From positions 221,877 through 285,876 of the forward strand of contig NZ_BMTV01000003.1 in NCBI RefSeq assembly GCF_014649855.1: a DNA stretch of 64,000 nt, given 5' to 3'. Shown piece by piece: positions 1 through 7,326 of the stretch. Origin of the DNA: Streptomyces roseolus (lineage in GTDB: Bacteria > Actinomycetota > Actinomycetes > Streptomycetales > Streptomycetaceae). Every line of letters begins with the position of its first letter. Position 1 is the first letter of the stretch. Under the pieces are notes generated by a model, which saw only the letters and a program-made list of their open reading frames with translations, did no database searches and was not told where the DNA came from. A program made the translations under genes and the position numbers.

Positions 1-106
1 GTGCGCGTCGGCGGCGGGGTGCTTCCCGCGTCGGCGTGCAGGAGAACATTACCTCACTCCACGGGTGGCGATCACACTCCGGGGCGCCGGGGCGGAGAAT
101 GGCCGG

Positions 107-625
107 GTGAGCGAGGAAACCGGAGGGCCGGCGTACGGCCGGGACCGTGACGCGGAGGGGCGGGCGCGCAGTGCCCGGCCCCGGGACGCGCTGGGGCGGC
201 CGTTGCCGTACGGGGCGGCGGGGGTGGCGCGGCAGCCCGAGGGGGTGGTTCGGGCGCCCGGGGAGTCCCTGCGGGAGGCGCAGCGGCTGCTGGACGCCGG
301 GATGCCGTTCCACGCGCACGAGGTGTTCGAGGACGCCTGGAAGTCGGGGCCCGGCGGCGAGCGGGAGCTGTGGCAGGGGCTCGCGCAGCTGGCCGTGGGG
401 CTGACGCACGCCGCCCGGGGGAACGCGACGGGCGGGGCGCGGCTGCTGCGGCGGGGCGCCGGGCGGGTCGAGGGGTACGCGGACGGGGGCGGCGACACGT
501 ACGGGGTGGACGTCGCCGGGCTGCTGCGCTGGGCCGACGGGCTGGCCGCCCGGGTGGAGCGGGGCGCGCCGGTGGACGCCGGCGCGGAGGCGCCCCGGCT
601 GAGGGGCGGCCGGGACGGCCGTTAG
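107..625 (+). CDS. DUF309 domain protein
   Basis: This 172-aa protein of unknown function belongs to the DUF309 family. The diagnostic core is visible as LREAQRLLDAGMPFHAHEVF followed by EDAW and, a little further on, ELWQGLAQLAVG. The conserved His, Glu and Trp residues of this helical domain are all present. The frame is open from a GTG at 65. I prefer the GTG at 107 because a GGAG lies about 10 bases before it. The N-terminal 55 residues are Arg/Gly-rich and probably disordered. It is a single gene, followed by an opposite-strand gene after 19 bases. No biochemical role can be assigned from sequence. Confidence 0.75.
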   Translation: MSEETGGPAYGRDRDAEGRARSARPRDALGRPLPYGAAGVARQPEGVVRAPGESLREAQRLLDAGMPFHAHEVFEDAWKSGPGGERELWQGLAQLAVGLTHAARGNATGGARLLRRGAGRVEGYADGGGDTYGVDVAGLLRWADGLAARVERGAPVDAGAEAPRLRGGRDGR

Positions 626-644
626 GCGGGCCCGGTGGCTTTCG

Positions 645-1013
645 CTACCCGGTCAGTCTCTCCTTCAGGACCGTGGTGTGGCTGGTCTCGGGGTCCCGGG
701 TGGCGGTGAGGAGGGTGATCGTGCCGGTCGCGGCGAGGGTGCGGAGGCGGTCGAGGGAGGCGGCTGCCTCGGGGGCGGCGAGTTCGGCCTCGTAGCGGCG
801 GCGGAACTCCTCGTGGTCGCCCTGGCCGGGGCCGTGGTACCAGTGGCGGAGTTCCGTGGACGGGGTGAGGGCTTTGGGCCATGCGTCGATGTGGGCGTCG
901 GCCTTGGCGAGGCCGCGCGGCCAGAGGCGGTCGACGAGGACGCGGGTCCCGTCGTCGGGGGACGGCGGGTCGTAGACGCGGCGGACGCGGACGTCGGGGG
1001 TGGCGGCGGGCAT
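645..1013 (-). CDS. DUF488 family protein (YeaO-like)
   Basis: This 122-aa protein matches the DUF488 family. The hallmark string VLVDRLWPRGLAKADA appears near residue 26, followed by WPKALTPSTELRHWYHG and, at the end, LLTATRDPETSHTTVLKERL. These conserved Arg, Trp and His residues define the family, whose function is not established. The ATG at 1013 gives the usual family length. It lies 29 bases downstream of the TetR gene stop on the same strand and could be cotranscribed with it. Assignment to the family is firm; a role is not inferable. Confidence 0.85.
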   Translation of the reverse strand: MPAATPDVRVRRVYDPPSPDDGTRVLVDRLWPRGLAKADAHIDAWPKALTPSTELRHWYHGPGQGDHEEFRRRYEAELAAPEAAASLDRLRTLAATGTITLLTATRDPETSHTTVLKERLTG

Positions 1014-1042
1014 GGTTCCAGGGTGCGTGCCCCCGGGGCGCG

Positions 1043-1645
1043 TCACCCGTCGGCGCGCAGGACGGGCAGCAGGACGGCGTCGACGAACGCGCGGGCGGCG
1101 GAGGCGTCGGGGAAGCGGTCCTCCAGGAGTCGTTCGATGCGGAGCAGGCCCATGAGGCTGGGGGCGACGAAGGCGATGGCCGGGTTGTCGGGGGCGACCT
1201 CGCCCCGGTCGACGGCGCGCTGGACGACGGCGTCGATGGCCGCGACCTCGGGGGCGATGACGGTCTCGCGGATGCAGCCGCGCAGGTCGGGGTGGTGGAG
1301 GTAGGCCTGGGCGACGGCCTCCATGAGTTCGGTGTCGTGCTCGTGGCGGGCCGAGGCGATGCGGGCGGCCTCGTGGAGGTCGCCGGCGAGGCTGCCGGTG
1401 TCGATGCCGGTGAAGACCCCGCAGCGGCGGGCGGCGAGGGCGGCGGTGACGAGCCGCGGCTTGGTGCCCCACTGCCGGTAGAGCGTGGCCTTGCCGCACT
1501 TGGTGCGGGCCGCGACGCCCTCCATGGTCACCGCGTCGTAGCCGCCTTCGCGCAGGAGGCGGAGCACGGCCTCGTACAGCTCCGCCTCGCGCTCCGGCGT
1601 GATCTTGCTGCGGCGGGCGGCGGCGGTGGCGGCCTGCGTCGACAT
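1043..1645 (-). CDS. TetR/AcrR family transcriptional repressor
   Basis: A 200-aa TetR-family regulator. The N-terminal helix-turn-helix is visible at residues about 30-55 (YDAVTMEGVAARTKCGKATL followed by YRQW), which is a canonical TetR DNA-binding domain. The rest is the helical ligand-binding and dimerisation domain with a conserved C-terminal tail (PSLMGLLRIERLLEDRFPD). The start ATG at 1645 has a strong GGAGGAA ribosome site. It is transcribed divergently from the PAP2 phosphatase gene, and a perfect palindrome lies between them at 1745-1766. By TetR-family precedent it probably represses itself and possibly the phosphatase/DMT operon. The ligand is unknown. Confidence 0.92.
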   Translation of the reverse strand: MSTQAATAAARRSKITPEREAELYEAVLRLLREGGYDAVTMEGVAARTKCGKATLYRQWGTKPRLVTAALAARRCGVFTGIDTGSLAGDLHEAARIASARHEHDTELMEAVAQAYLHHPDLRGCIRETVIAPEVAAIDAVVQRAVDRGEVAPDNPAIAFVAPSLMGLLRIERLLEDRFPDASAARAFVDAVLLPVLRADG

Positions 1646-1728
1646 CGGTTCCTCCCGGGCACCTCCGGGGCTCGGCGCGCGGGGCGCGAGCTCCCTTTCC
1701 CTGCACATACGAGGGTAGGGGGTGCACA

Positions 1729-1766
1729 ATCGAGACGCAAACGTATCGAGACGCTTGCGTCTCGAT
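1729..1766. promoter_or_regulatory. TetR operator: palindrome plus an extra direct half-site
   Basis: Positions 1745-1766 are a perfect inverted repeat with 10-bp arms ATCGAGACGC and GCGTCTCGAT separated by TT. A third copy of the ATCGAGACGC half-site starts at 1729, sixteen bases (1.5 helical turns) before the palindrome. It lies in the divergent promoter between the TetR gene and the PAP2 gene, the usual place for an autoregulatory TetR operator. Binding by this TetR is inferred. Confidence 0.7.
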
Positions 1767-1834
1767 GAAATCGGATCTAGAGTTCCTCCGTTTGTTGCAC
1801 ATTTGACCGATTGACGGATGGGAAGTGCCGCGCC

Positions 1835-2707
1835 ATGGCCACCCGGATACGCGGGGCGCTCGGGCTCCGCCCCGCTTCCCCGGCGGAGGGCGGGCGGCCC
1901 CCGCTCCTGCGCGAGCTGCTGCTCGTCACCGGGCTCTTCCTCGTCTACAAGTTCGGCCGGCTGCTCGCCAACGGCCACGAGTCCCGCGCCTTCCGCAACG
2001 CCGACCTCGTGTGGGACGCCGAGCGCGCCCTCCACCTCCCCGGCGAGGGCGCGGTCCAGCAGCTCCTGCTGCACGGCGAGCCGCTGATCCGGACCGCGAA
2101 CACCTATTACGCGGTCGTGCACTTCCCGGCCACGATCGCCTTCCTCGCCTGGCTGTACTGGCGCCACCCCGCCCCCTACGTGTGGTCCCGGCGCGTCCTG
2201 ACGCTGGTCACCGGCGCGGCGCTCGCGCTCCACATCCTGATCCCGCTCGCGCCGCCCCGGCTGCTCGCCGCGAGCGGCCTGGTGGACACCGCGCGGGTCT
2301 ACGGTCCGTCCGTCTACGGAGCGGTCCCCGAGACGGACTCGATGGCGAACCAGTTCGCCGCGATGCCGTCGCTCCACTTCGGCTGGGCGCTGATGGTCGC
2401 GATCGGCCTGATCGCCGCGACCCGCTCGCCGCTGCGCCGGTGGTGGCTGCTGCACCCCGCGATCACTCTCCTCGTGATCGTCGGCACGGCCAACCACTAC
2501 TGGCTGGACGCGGTCGCCGCGGCCGTCCTGCTCGGCTTCGCCCTGCTCGTCGTGCCCTCGCCCGGACGGCCCGCCGCGACACCCGGCGCGCCCGCCGGCA
2601 CACCGCCGCCCCTCCCCCGGCGGGAGCCCGCCGCCGGGGGAGGGACCGGGACCGGGGCCGGAACCGCCGCCGGGACCGGGGCCGTACCGACCGGAGCGCG
2701 GCGATGA
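1835..2707 (+). CDS. PAP2-family integral membrane phosphatase
   Basis: A 290-aa polytopic membrane protein of the PAP2/phosphatidic-acid-phosphatase superfamily, closest in feel to the inositolphosphotransferase-like actinobacterial branch. The catalytic motifs are visible as MPSLHFGWALMV (residues about 180-191, SxxxH type) and ANHYWLDAVAA (residues about 220-230, with the second His and an Asp). At least five hydrophobic segments surround them. The last 45 residues are Pro/Gly/Thr-rich and presumably cytoplasmic. The ATG at 1835 has GGGAAG upstream. Its stop overlaps the ATG of the next gene (ATGA), so the two are translationally coupled. The likely role is dephosphorylation or transfer on a lipid phosphate. 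Confidence 0.82.
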   Translation: MATRIRGALGLRPASPAEGGRPPLLRELLLVTGLFLVYKFGRLLANGHESRAFRNADLVWDAERALHLPGEGAVQQLLLHGEPLIRTANTYYAVVHFPATIAFLAWLYWRHPAPYVWSRRVLTLVTGAALALHILIPLAPPRLLAASGLVDTARVYGPSVYGAVPETDSMANQFAAMPSLHFGWALMVAIGLIAATRSPLRRWWLLHPAITLLVIVGTANHYWLDAVAAAVLLGFALLVVPSPGRPAATPGAPAGTPPPLPRREPAAGGGTGTGAGTAAGTGAVPTGARR

Positions 2708-3777
2708 ACGGCGCCGCGGGCACCGCCCTCGCGGTGCTCCTCTCCCTCGTCTCCGCCGCCGGGTACGCGCTCGCCGCCGTCGCCCAGGCCCGGCTCGCCG
2801 CCGCCCCCTCCACCCCGTCGGGGCGCGGGGCGCTGCGGGCGCTGCTGGCGCGCGGCCAGTGGTGGGGGGCCGTCGGACTCAACGCGGCGGGCGCCCTCGC
2901 CCACGTCGCCGCCCTCCACTACGGACCCCTGACGCTGGTGCAGCCGCTCGGCGCGCTGACGCTCGTGGCGGCGCTGCCGCTGGGCGCCCGCACCGCCCGG
3001 CGGCGGGTGACCCGCACCGAGTGGCGGGGCGCGCTGTGGACCCTGGCCGGTCTCGTCGGCCTGGTCGCGGTGACCGGTCCGGCCGCGCCCGGCGAGGCGC
3101 TGAGCCTGCGCGAGTCCCTGGTGGTGGCCGCGGCGACGGCCCTGCTGATCGCGGTGCTCGCGGGCGGCCGACGGACGGCGGACGGCGCGGGGCGGGGCGG
3201 GGTGCGGGCCGGCGGGCTCGGCCACGCCACGGCCTCCGGCGTCGCCTCGGGCGTGGCGTCGGCCCTCACCCAGACCCTCACGGCCGCGCTGACCCTCGGC
3301 CTCCCCGGCGGCAGCCCGGCCTGGTGGCAGACCGCCACGCTCGCCCTGCTGATCTCCGCCTTCGCCATGGGCGGCCTGCTTCTCTCCCAGACCGCCTACC
3401 GGGGCGGCCTGGCCGCGCCGCTCGCGGTCGTGAACCTCTCCAACCCGGCCGCGGCGGCCGTCCTGGGCGTGGCGCTGCTCGGCGAGACCTTCCGCGCGGG
3501 CGCCTGGGGCTGGGCGGCCGCCGCGGCGGCCGCCCTGGTCGCGGCCCGGGGCGTGGTCCTGCTCACGACGGGCGCGCCGGCGCCGTCGGAGGCGGCGTCC
3601 GCACCCGTACCGGCGCGGGCGCGGGCGGGGGCGGGGCAGGCGCCGGGGGCGGCGGTCGGTCCGGCCGCGCCCGTCGTGGCGCCGGGCCCCGGCGAGCCGC
3701 CGGCCGGGACGGCGGGCCTCGCCGGGGCGCTGGGCGCTGCGCTCGCCCCCGTACCGGAGGCGGAGCCCGTCCGCTGA
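2704..3777 (+). CDS. DMT/EamA-like membrane transporter
   Basis: A 357-aa membrane protein resembling drug/metabolite transporter or NIPA-like permeases. About nine to ten hydrophobic helices occur in two halves. They include SLVSAAGYALAAVAQARLAA at the N-terminus, LTLVQPLGALTLVAALPLGA and, in the second half, APLAVVNLSNPAAAAVLGVA. The pairing of LVQPLG and VVNLSNP motifs at equivalent places in the two halves is typical of the fold. The last 75 residues are a low-complexity Ala/Pro/Gly tail. It begins within the stop codon of the PAP2 gene and is therefore part of the same operon. The substrate is unknown. Confidence 0.75.
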   Translation: MNGAAGTALAVLLSLVSAAGYALAAVAQARLAAAPSTPSGRGALRALLARGQWWGAVGLNAAGALAHVAALHYGPLTLVQPLGALTLVAALPLGARTARRRVTRTEWRGALWTLAGLVGLVAVTGPAAPGEALSLRESLVVAAATALLIAVLAGGRRTADGAGRGGVRAGGLGHATASGVASGVASALTQTLTAALTLGLPGGSPAWWQTATLALLISAFAMGGLLLSQTAYRGGLAAPLAVVNLSNPAAAAVLGVALLGETFRAGAWGWAAAAAAALVAARGVVLLTTGAPAPSEAASAPVPARARAGAGQAPGAAVGPAAPVVAPGPGEPPAGTAGLAGALGAALAPVPEAEPVR

Positions 3778-3808
3778 TCCCACCTGCCCGCACCCCCTTA
3801 ACGTCATC

Positions 3809-3838
3809 TTGACGACAAGCCGTCGAGCGGCCTATCGT
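3809..3838 (+). promoter_or_regulatory. Candidate sigma70-type promoter of the SPFH operon
   Basis: TTGACG at 3809-3814 and TATCGT at 3833-3838 are separated by 18 bp and lie about 27 bp before the SPFH start codon. They overlap short inverted repeats (CGTCA-TCT-TGACG from 3802, TCGTC/GACGA around 3835-3850) that could be an operator. No transcript evidence is available, so this is a sequence-only call. Confidence 0.45.
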
Positions 3839-3864
3839 CATAGCGACGACAAGGGGGTTCTCTC

Positions 3865-4878
3865 ATGGCCGACATCACCCGGCGGGCCGGCTGGCGCCAC
3901 CTCCGCTCCGCGCCCACCGCGCACATCCGGCACCAGCGGGGCGGCAGGCTCGCGCACGACGGGGCCGGGCTCAGCTTCTGGTTCCGGCCGCTGAGCGCGG
4001 CGCTCTCCGAGGTGCCGGTGGACGACCGGGAGCTCGCGATGGCGTTCCACGCCAGGACCGCGGACTTCCAGGACGTGAGCGTGCAGTCCACCGTCACGTA
4101 CCGGATCGGGGACCCGGCGACCGCCGCGGCCCGGCTCGACTTCTCCATCGACCCCGACACCGGCGTCTGGCGGGGCACCCCGCTGGAGCAGATCGCGACC
4201 CTGCTGACCGAGACCGCCCAGCAGCACGCCCTCGACGTGCTCGCGCGCACCTCGCTCGCCGAGGCGCTCGTGGACGGCGTGGCGGCGGTGCGCGAGCGGA
4301 TCACGGACGGGCTCGCCGCCGAGCCCCGGCTGCCCGCCACCGGCATCGAGGTGGTCGCCGTCCGCGTCGTCGCGCTCCGGCCGGAACCCGAGGTCGAACG
4401 CGCCCTGCGGACCCCCGCGCGCGAGCAGATCCAGCAGGAGGCCGACCGGGCCACGTACGAGCGCCGGGCCGTCGCGGTCGAGCGCGAGCGGGCCATCGCC
4501 GAGAACGAGCTCGCCAGCAAGATCGAGCTGGCCCGCCAGGAGGAGCGGCTCGTCGAGCAGCGCGGCACCAACGCCCGGCGCGAGGCCGAGGAGTCCGCCG
4601 CCGCCGACGCCGTACGGGCCGAGGCCGAGGCCGTGCGGAAGGTGCGGCTGGCCCGGGCCGAGGCGGAGGCGGCGCGCGAGGTCGGCGAGGCGCGGGCCGC
4701 CGCGCAGACGGCCTGGCTCCAGGCGCACGCCGCCGCCGACCCGGCCGTCCTGAAGGCCCTGGCGCTCACCCGGGCAGCCGAGCAGCTGCCCCGGATCGAG
4801 CACCTCACCCTCTCCCCCGACGTCCTCACCGGCCTCCTCGCGAAGCTCGGCGGCGGCAGCGGCGGGGCGGGCGCGTGA
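3865..4878 (+). CDS. SPFH/band-7 domain protein
   Basis: A 337-aa band-7 (stomatin/flotillin-like) protein. The SPFH domain covers roughly residues 40-190 (ELAMAFHARTADFQDVSVQS then TVTYRIGDP, and later IEVVAVRVVALRPEPEVERA). It is followed by a long charged coiled coil (EREREIAE/ELARQEE-like heptads, residues about 195-285) and a short C-terminal domain. There is no obvious N-terminal membrane anchor. The ATG at 3865 follows AGGGGG. Such proteins form oligomeric scaffolds. The stop overlaps the GTG of the NAD-kinase-like gene, suggesting that the two products work together. Specific partners are unknown. Confidence 0.85.
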   Translation: MADITRRAGWRHLRSAPTAHIRHQRGGRLAHDGAGLSFWFRPLSAALSEVPVDDRELAMAFHARTADFQDVSVQSTVTYRIGDPATAAARLDFSIDPDTGVWRGTPLEQIATLLTETAQQHALDVLARTSLAEALVDGVAAVRERITDGLAAEPRLPATGIEVVAVRVVALRPEPEVERALRTPAREQIQQEADRATYERRAVAVERERAIAENELASKIELARQEERLVEQRGTNARREAEESAAADAVRAEAEAVRKVRLARAEAEAAREVGEARAAAQTAWLQAHAAADPAVLKALALTRAAEQLPRIEHLTLSPDVLTGLLAKLGGGSGGAGA

Positions 4879-5783
4879 GCCTCGCGCCGCGGGCGGTCCT
4901 CGTGCACCGCAGGACGGAGTACGAGGAGCTGCTCGCCCGGCACGGGACGCACGGGCAGGCCGCGTTCTTCCTCGCCGCGCGCGGACGCTCGGCCGACGAG
5001 GTCCGCGAACGGCACGAGCGGACGCGGCGGGCCCTCGCGGCCGTCGCCGGCGCCGTCCCGCTGACCTGGCGGCAGACCCGGGTGGAGCGCGCGGATCTGG
5101 ACAGGTTCCTGTTCGGTCCGGAGGACGTCGTCGTGGTCGTCGGCCAGGACGGGCTCGTCGCCAACACCGCCAAGTACCTCGCCGGGCAGCCCGTCGTCGG
5201 CATCGACGCCGACCCGGGGCGCAACGCCGGCGTCCTCGTCCGGCACCGGCCCGGCGACGCCCGCCGGCTGCTGCCGTACGCGGCGGGGCCCGGGGTCGCC
5301 GCCGACGAGCTCACCATGGTCGCGGCGGCCACCGACGACGGGCAGCGGCTGCTCGCGCTCAACGAGATCTACGTGGGCCCGCCGGGCCACCAGACCGCCC
5401 GCTACACCCTCGACGCCCCCGCGGGCGGCGGGGAGGACGGCGCCCCGGAGGCGCAGGCGTCCTCCGGGGTGCTCGCCGGGACCGGGACCGGCGCCACCGG
5501 CTGGCTCCGCTCGCTCTGGGAGCAGCGCTCCAGCGGCCTCGCCCTGCCGGGGCCGGCCGAACCGCGCCTCGCCTGGTTCGTGCGCGAGGCGTGGCCCTCG
5601 CCGACGACCGGCACGAGCCGGGTCGAGGGGCTCGTCGGGCCCGGACAGGGGCTGCGGCTCACCGTCGAGTCCGACCGTCTGGTCGCCTTCGGCGACGGCG
5701 TGGAGTCCGACGCGCTCGACCTGACCTGGGGCCAGACCGTCCGGCTCGCCGTCGCCGACACCCGTCTGCGCCTGGTGGGCTGA
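4875..5783 (+). CDS. NAD-kinase-like protein coupled to SPFH
   Basis: A 302-aa protein that looks like a divergent member of the NAD kinase/diacylglycerol kinase fold. The GGDGT nucleotide motif appears as VVVVGQDGLVANTAKYL (residues about 88-104), with the second Gly changed to Gln but the key Asp kept. The NE motif appears as LNEIYVG, and the active-site loop as GTGTGATGW, equivalent to TPTGSTAY. A C-terminal extension of about 80 residues follows. GTG at 4875 overlaps the SPFH stop by 4 bp. The preserved Asp and NE suggest nucleotide binding, but activity is uncertain. It should not be called a housekeeping NAD kinase. Confidence 0.65.
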   Translation: MSLAPRAVLVHRRTEYEELLARHGTHGQAAFFLAARGRSADEVRERHERTRRALAAVAGAVPLTWRQTRVERADLDRFLFGPEDVVVVVGQDGLVANTAKYLAGQPVVGIDADPGRNAGVLVRHRPGDARRLLPYAAGPGVAADELTMVAAATDDGQRLLALNEIYVGPPGHQTARYTLDAPAGGGEDGAPEAQASSGVLAGTGTGATGWLRSLWEQRSSGLALPGPAEPRLAWFVREAWPSPTTGTSRVEGLVGPGQGLRLTVESDRLVAFGDGVESDALDLTWGQTVRLAVADTRLRLVG

Positions 5784-5963
5784 CCCCGGCCGGACCGGCC
5801 GGAAACGATCGGCGGCACTCCCGGGCGCCCCTCAGGGAACGCTAGGGTGGGGCGCTTTGACCGATTTGGGGTGCGGCCACGTGCCCCGGGCGGGTGCCGG
5901 CGGCGGCGCGTACCGGCGTCCGCACGGGCACGCCGTCCCCCTCCCCCTCCCGGAAGGCCGGCC

Positions 5964-6836
5964 ATGACCTCTCCCTCCCCCTCTCCCGGCACCGTCACCG
6001 TCGCCCCCGCCACCCGCGCCGAGTGGGAGCTCGTGCGGACCTGGGCCGCGGAGGAGGGCTGGAACCCCGGACGGGCGGACGCGGACGCCTTCTTCGCGCA
6101 GGACCCGGCCGGCTTCTTCCTGGGTCGGCTCGACGGGGAGCCGGTCTCCGCCGTCTCCGTCGTCACCTACGGGGAGGCCTACGCCTTCCTCGGCTTCTAC
6201 CTCGTCCGCCCCGAACTCCGCGGCCAGGGCCTCGGGATCGCCACCTGGCGGGCGGGCCTGACCCACGCGGGCGGACGGGCGGTCGGGCTCGACGGGGTGC
6301 CGGCGCAGCAGGACAACTACCGGCGCTCCGGCTTCGTCACCGCCTACCGGACCGCCCGCTATGTCGGAGAAGTCCCGTCTCCGGAGCGCCCGGTGACCGG
6401 GGTGGTCCCGGCCGGGCGGGTCGATCCCGCGCTGCTCGCGGCGTACGACTCCGCCTGCCACCACGCCGATCGGCCCCGGTTCCTCTCCGCCTGGCTGACG
6501 ACCCCGGGGCACCGCGCGCTCGCGCGGGTCGTCGACGGGCGCGTGACCGGCTACGGCGTCGTCCGTCCCTGCCAGGACGAGGCCCGCGTCGGGCCGCTGT
6601 TCGCGGACGGCCCCGCGGACGCGGCGGCCCTCCTCGACGCCCTCGCCGAGGCGGCCCGGGACTTCGGGGCGCGGTCCGTCGCCGTCGACATGCCCGACAC
6701 CAACCCGGCCGCCGCCCGCATCGCCGAAGAACGCGGCCTCACCCCGACCTTCGAGACGGCCCGCATGTACACGGGTCCGGTGCGGCCGGTCGCCCGGGAG
6801 CGGGTCTTCGGGGTGACGACGCTCGAACTCGGCTGA
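5964..6836 (+). CDS. GNAT-family N-acetyltransferase with C-terminal GNAT-like half
   Basis: A 290-aa protein. The N-terminal half is a GNAT acetyltransferase with the acetyl-CoA loop visible as LVRPELRGQGLGIATW (residues about 84-100), preceded by VSVVTYGEAYAFLGFYLV strands. The second half (VTGYGVVRPCQDEARVGPLF and onward) matches the acetyltransferase-like C-terminal domain found in two-domain GNATs. ATG at 5964 follows GGAAGG. It is monocistronic. The acceptor substrate cannot be told from sequence. Confidence 0.85.
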   Translation: MTSPSPSPGTVTVAPATRAEWELVRTWAAEEGWNPGRADADAFFAQDPAGFFLGRLDGEPVSAVSVVTYGEAYAFLGFYLVRPELRGQGLGIATWRAGLTHAGGRAVGLDGVPAQQDNYRRSGFVTAYRTARYVGEVPSPERPVTGVVPAGRVDPALLAAYDSACHHADRPRFLSAWLTTPGHRALARVVDGRVTGYGVVRPCQDEARVGPLFADGPADAAALLDALAEAARDFGARSVAVDMPDTNPAAARIAEERGLTPTFETARMYTGPVRPVARERVFGVTTLELG

Positions 6837-7326
6837 GGCCCGCCCCTCTCGACCCTCGCCCCGCCCCCCGCCCGCACGGCCCCGCGCTCCGCGGCGTACG
6901 CTCCCCTCGCGCGCCCCTTCACGTGCCCGCGAGCGGGTCGGATCCGGCCGGTCCAGCCGCCCGAGGGGCGCGTCCGGGGCGCTCGGGGCGGGTCGCCCCC
7001 GGGACTCCGGGCTTCCCGGGCGGGCCCCTCGGGGGGACCCCTCGCCGGGGGTGAGGGGCGACAAGGGTTTTCCCCGTATCGCGTTCACCTTCCCGTTCCC
7101 TACTGTCCTCCGCACCGGCGGATATCATCCCCCGCATCGCATCCGACATGTGTCAGGTGCATGCGGGGAGACCCCGCCGGTGACGGCCTTGACCCGGGCC
7201 GTCGGCGCCGGTGGCGGCGCACGGGCACCCCAGCCCAGGGACCACGGCAGCGACCCCACTTCGCACCGTGCCTCCCGCGCCGCCGCCACTGCCCGCAACC
7301 ACGTCGTACTCGAAAGGGCCAGCACT
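6837..7326. other. Long intergenic region before the secreted protease
   Basis: These 490 bases contain no ORF that I consider coding. A weak hairpin (CCCCTC...GAGGGG, about 7038-7060) could terminate the GNAT transcript. A perfect short palindrome, GCGGGG-AGA-CCCCGC, lies near 7163. The region after it is a long leader up to the TTG start of the protease. I looked for a recognisable riboswitch such as the ydaO type and could not support one. Confidence 0.4.

Noticed and set aside
645..1802. A 385-codon minus-strand frame spanning the DUF488 gene and the TetR promoter.
   Set aside because: Only its last 122 codons are the real DUF488 gene. The rest runs through the TetR gene in another frame with Arg/Pro-rich sequence.
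6837..7326. Possible riboswitch (ydaO-like) in the protease leader.
   Set aside because: Only short GC hairpins were seen. The conserved pairing and sequence blocks of a known riboswitch could not be placed.
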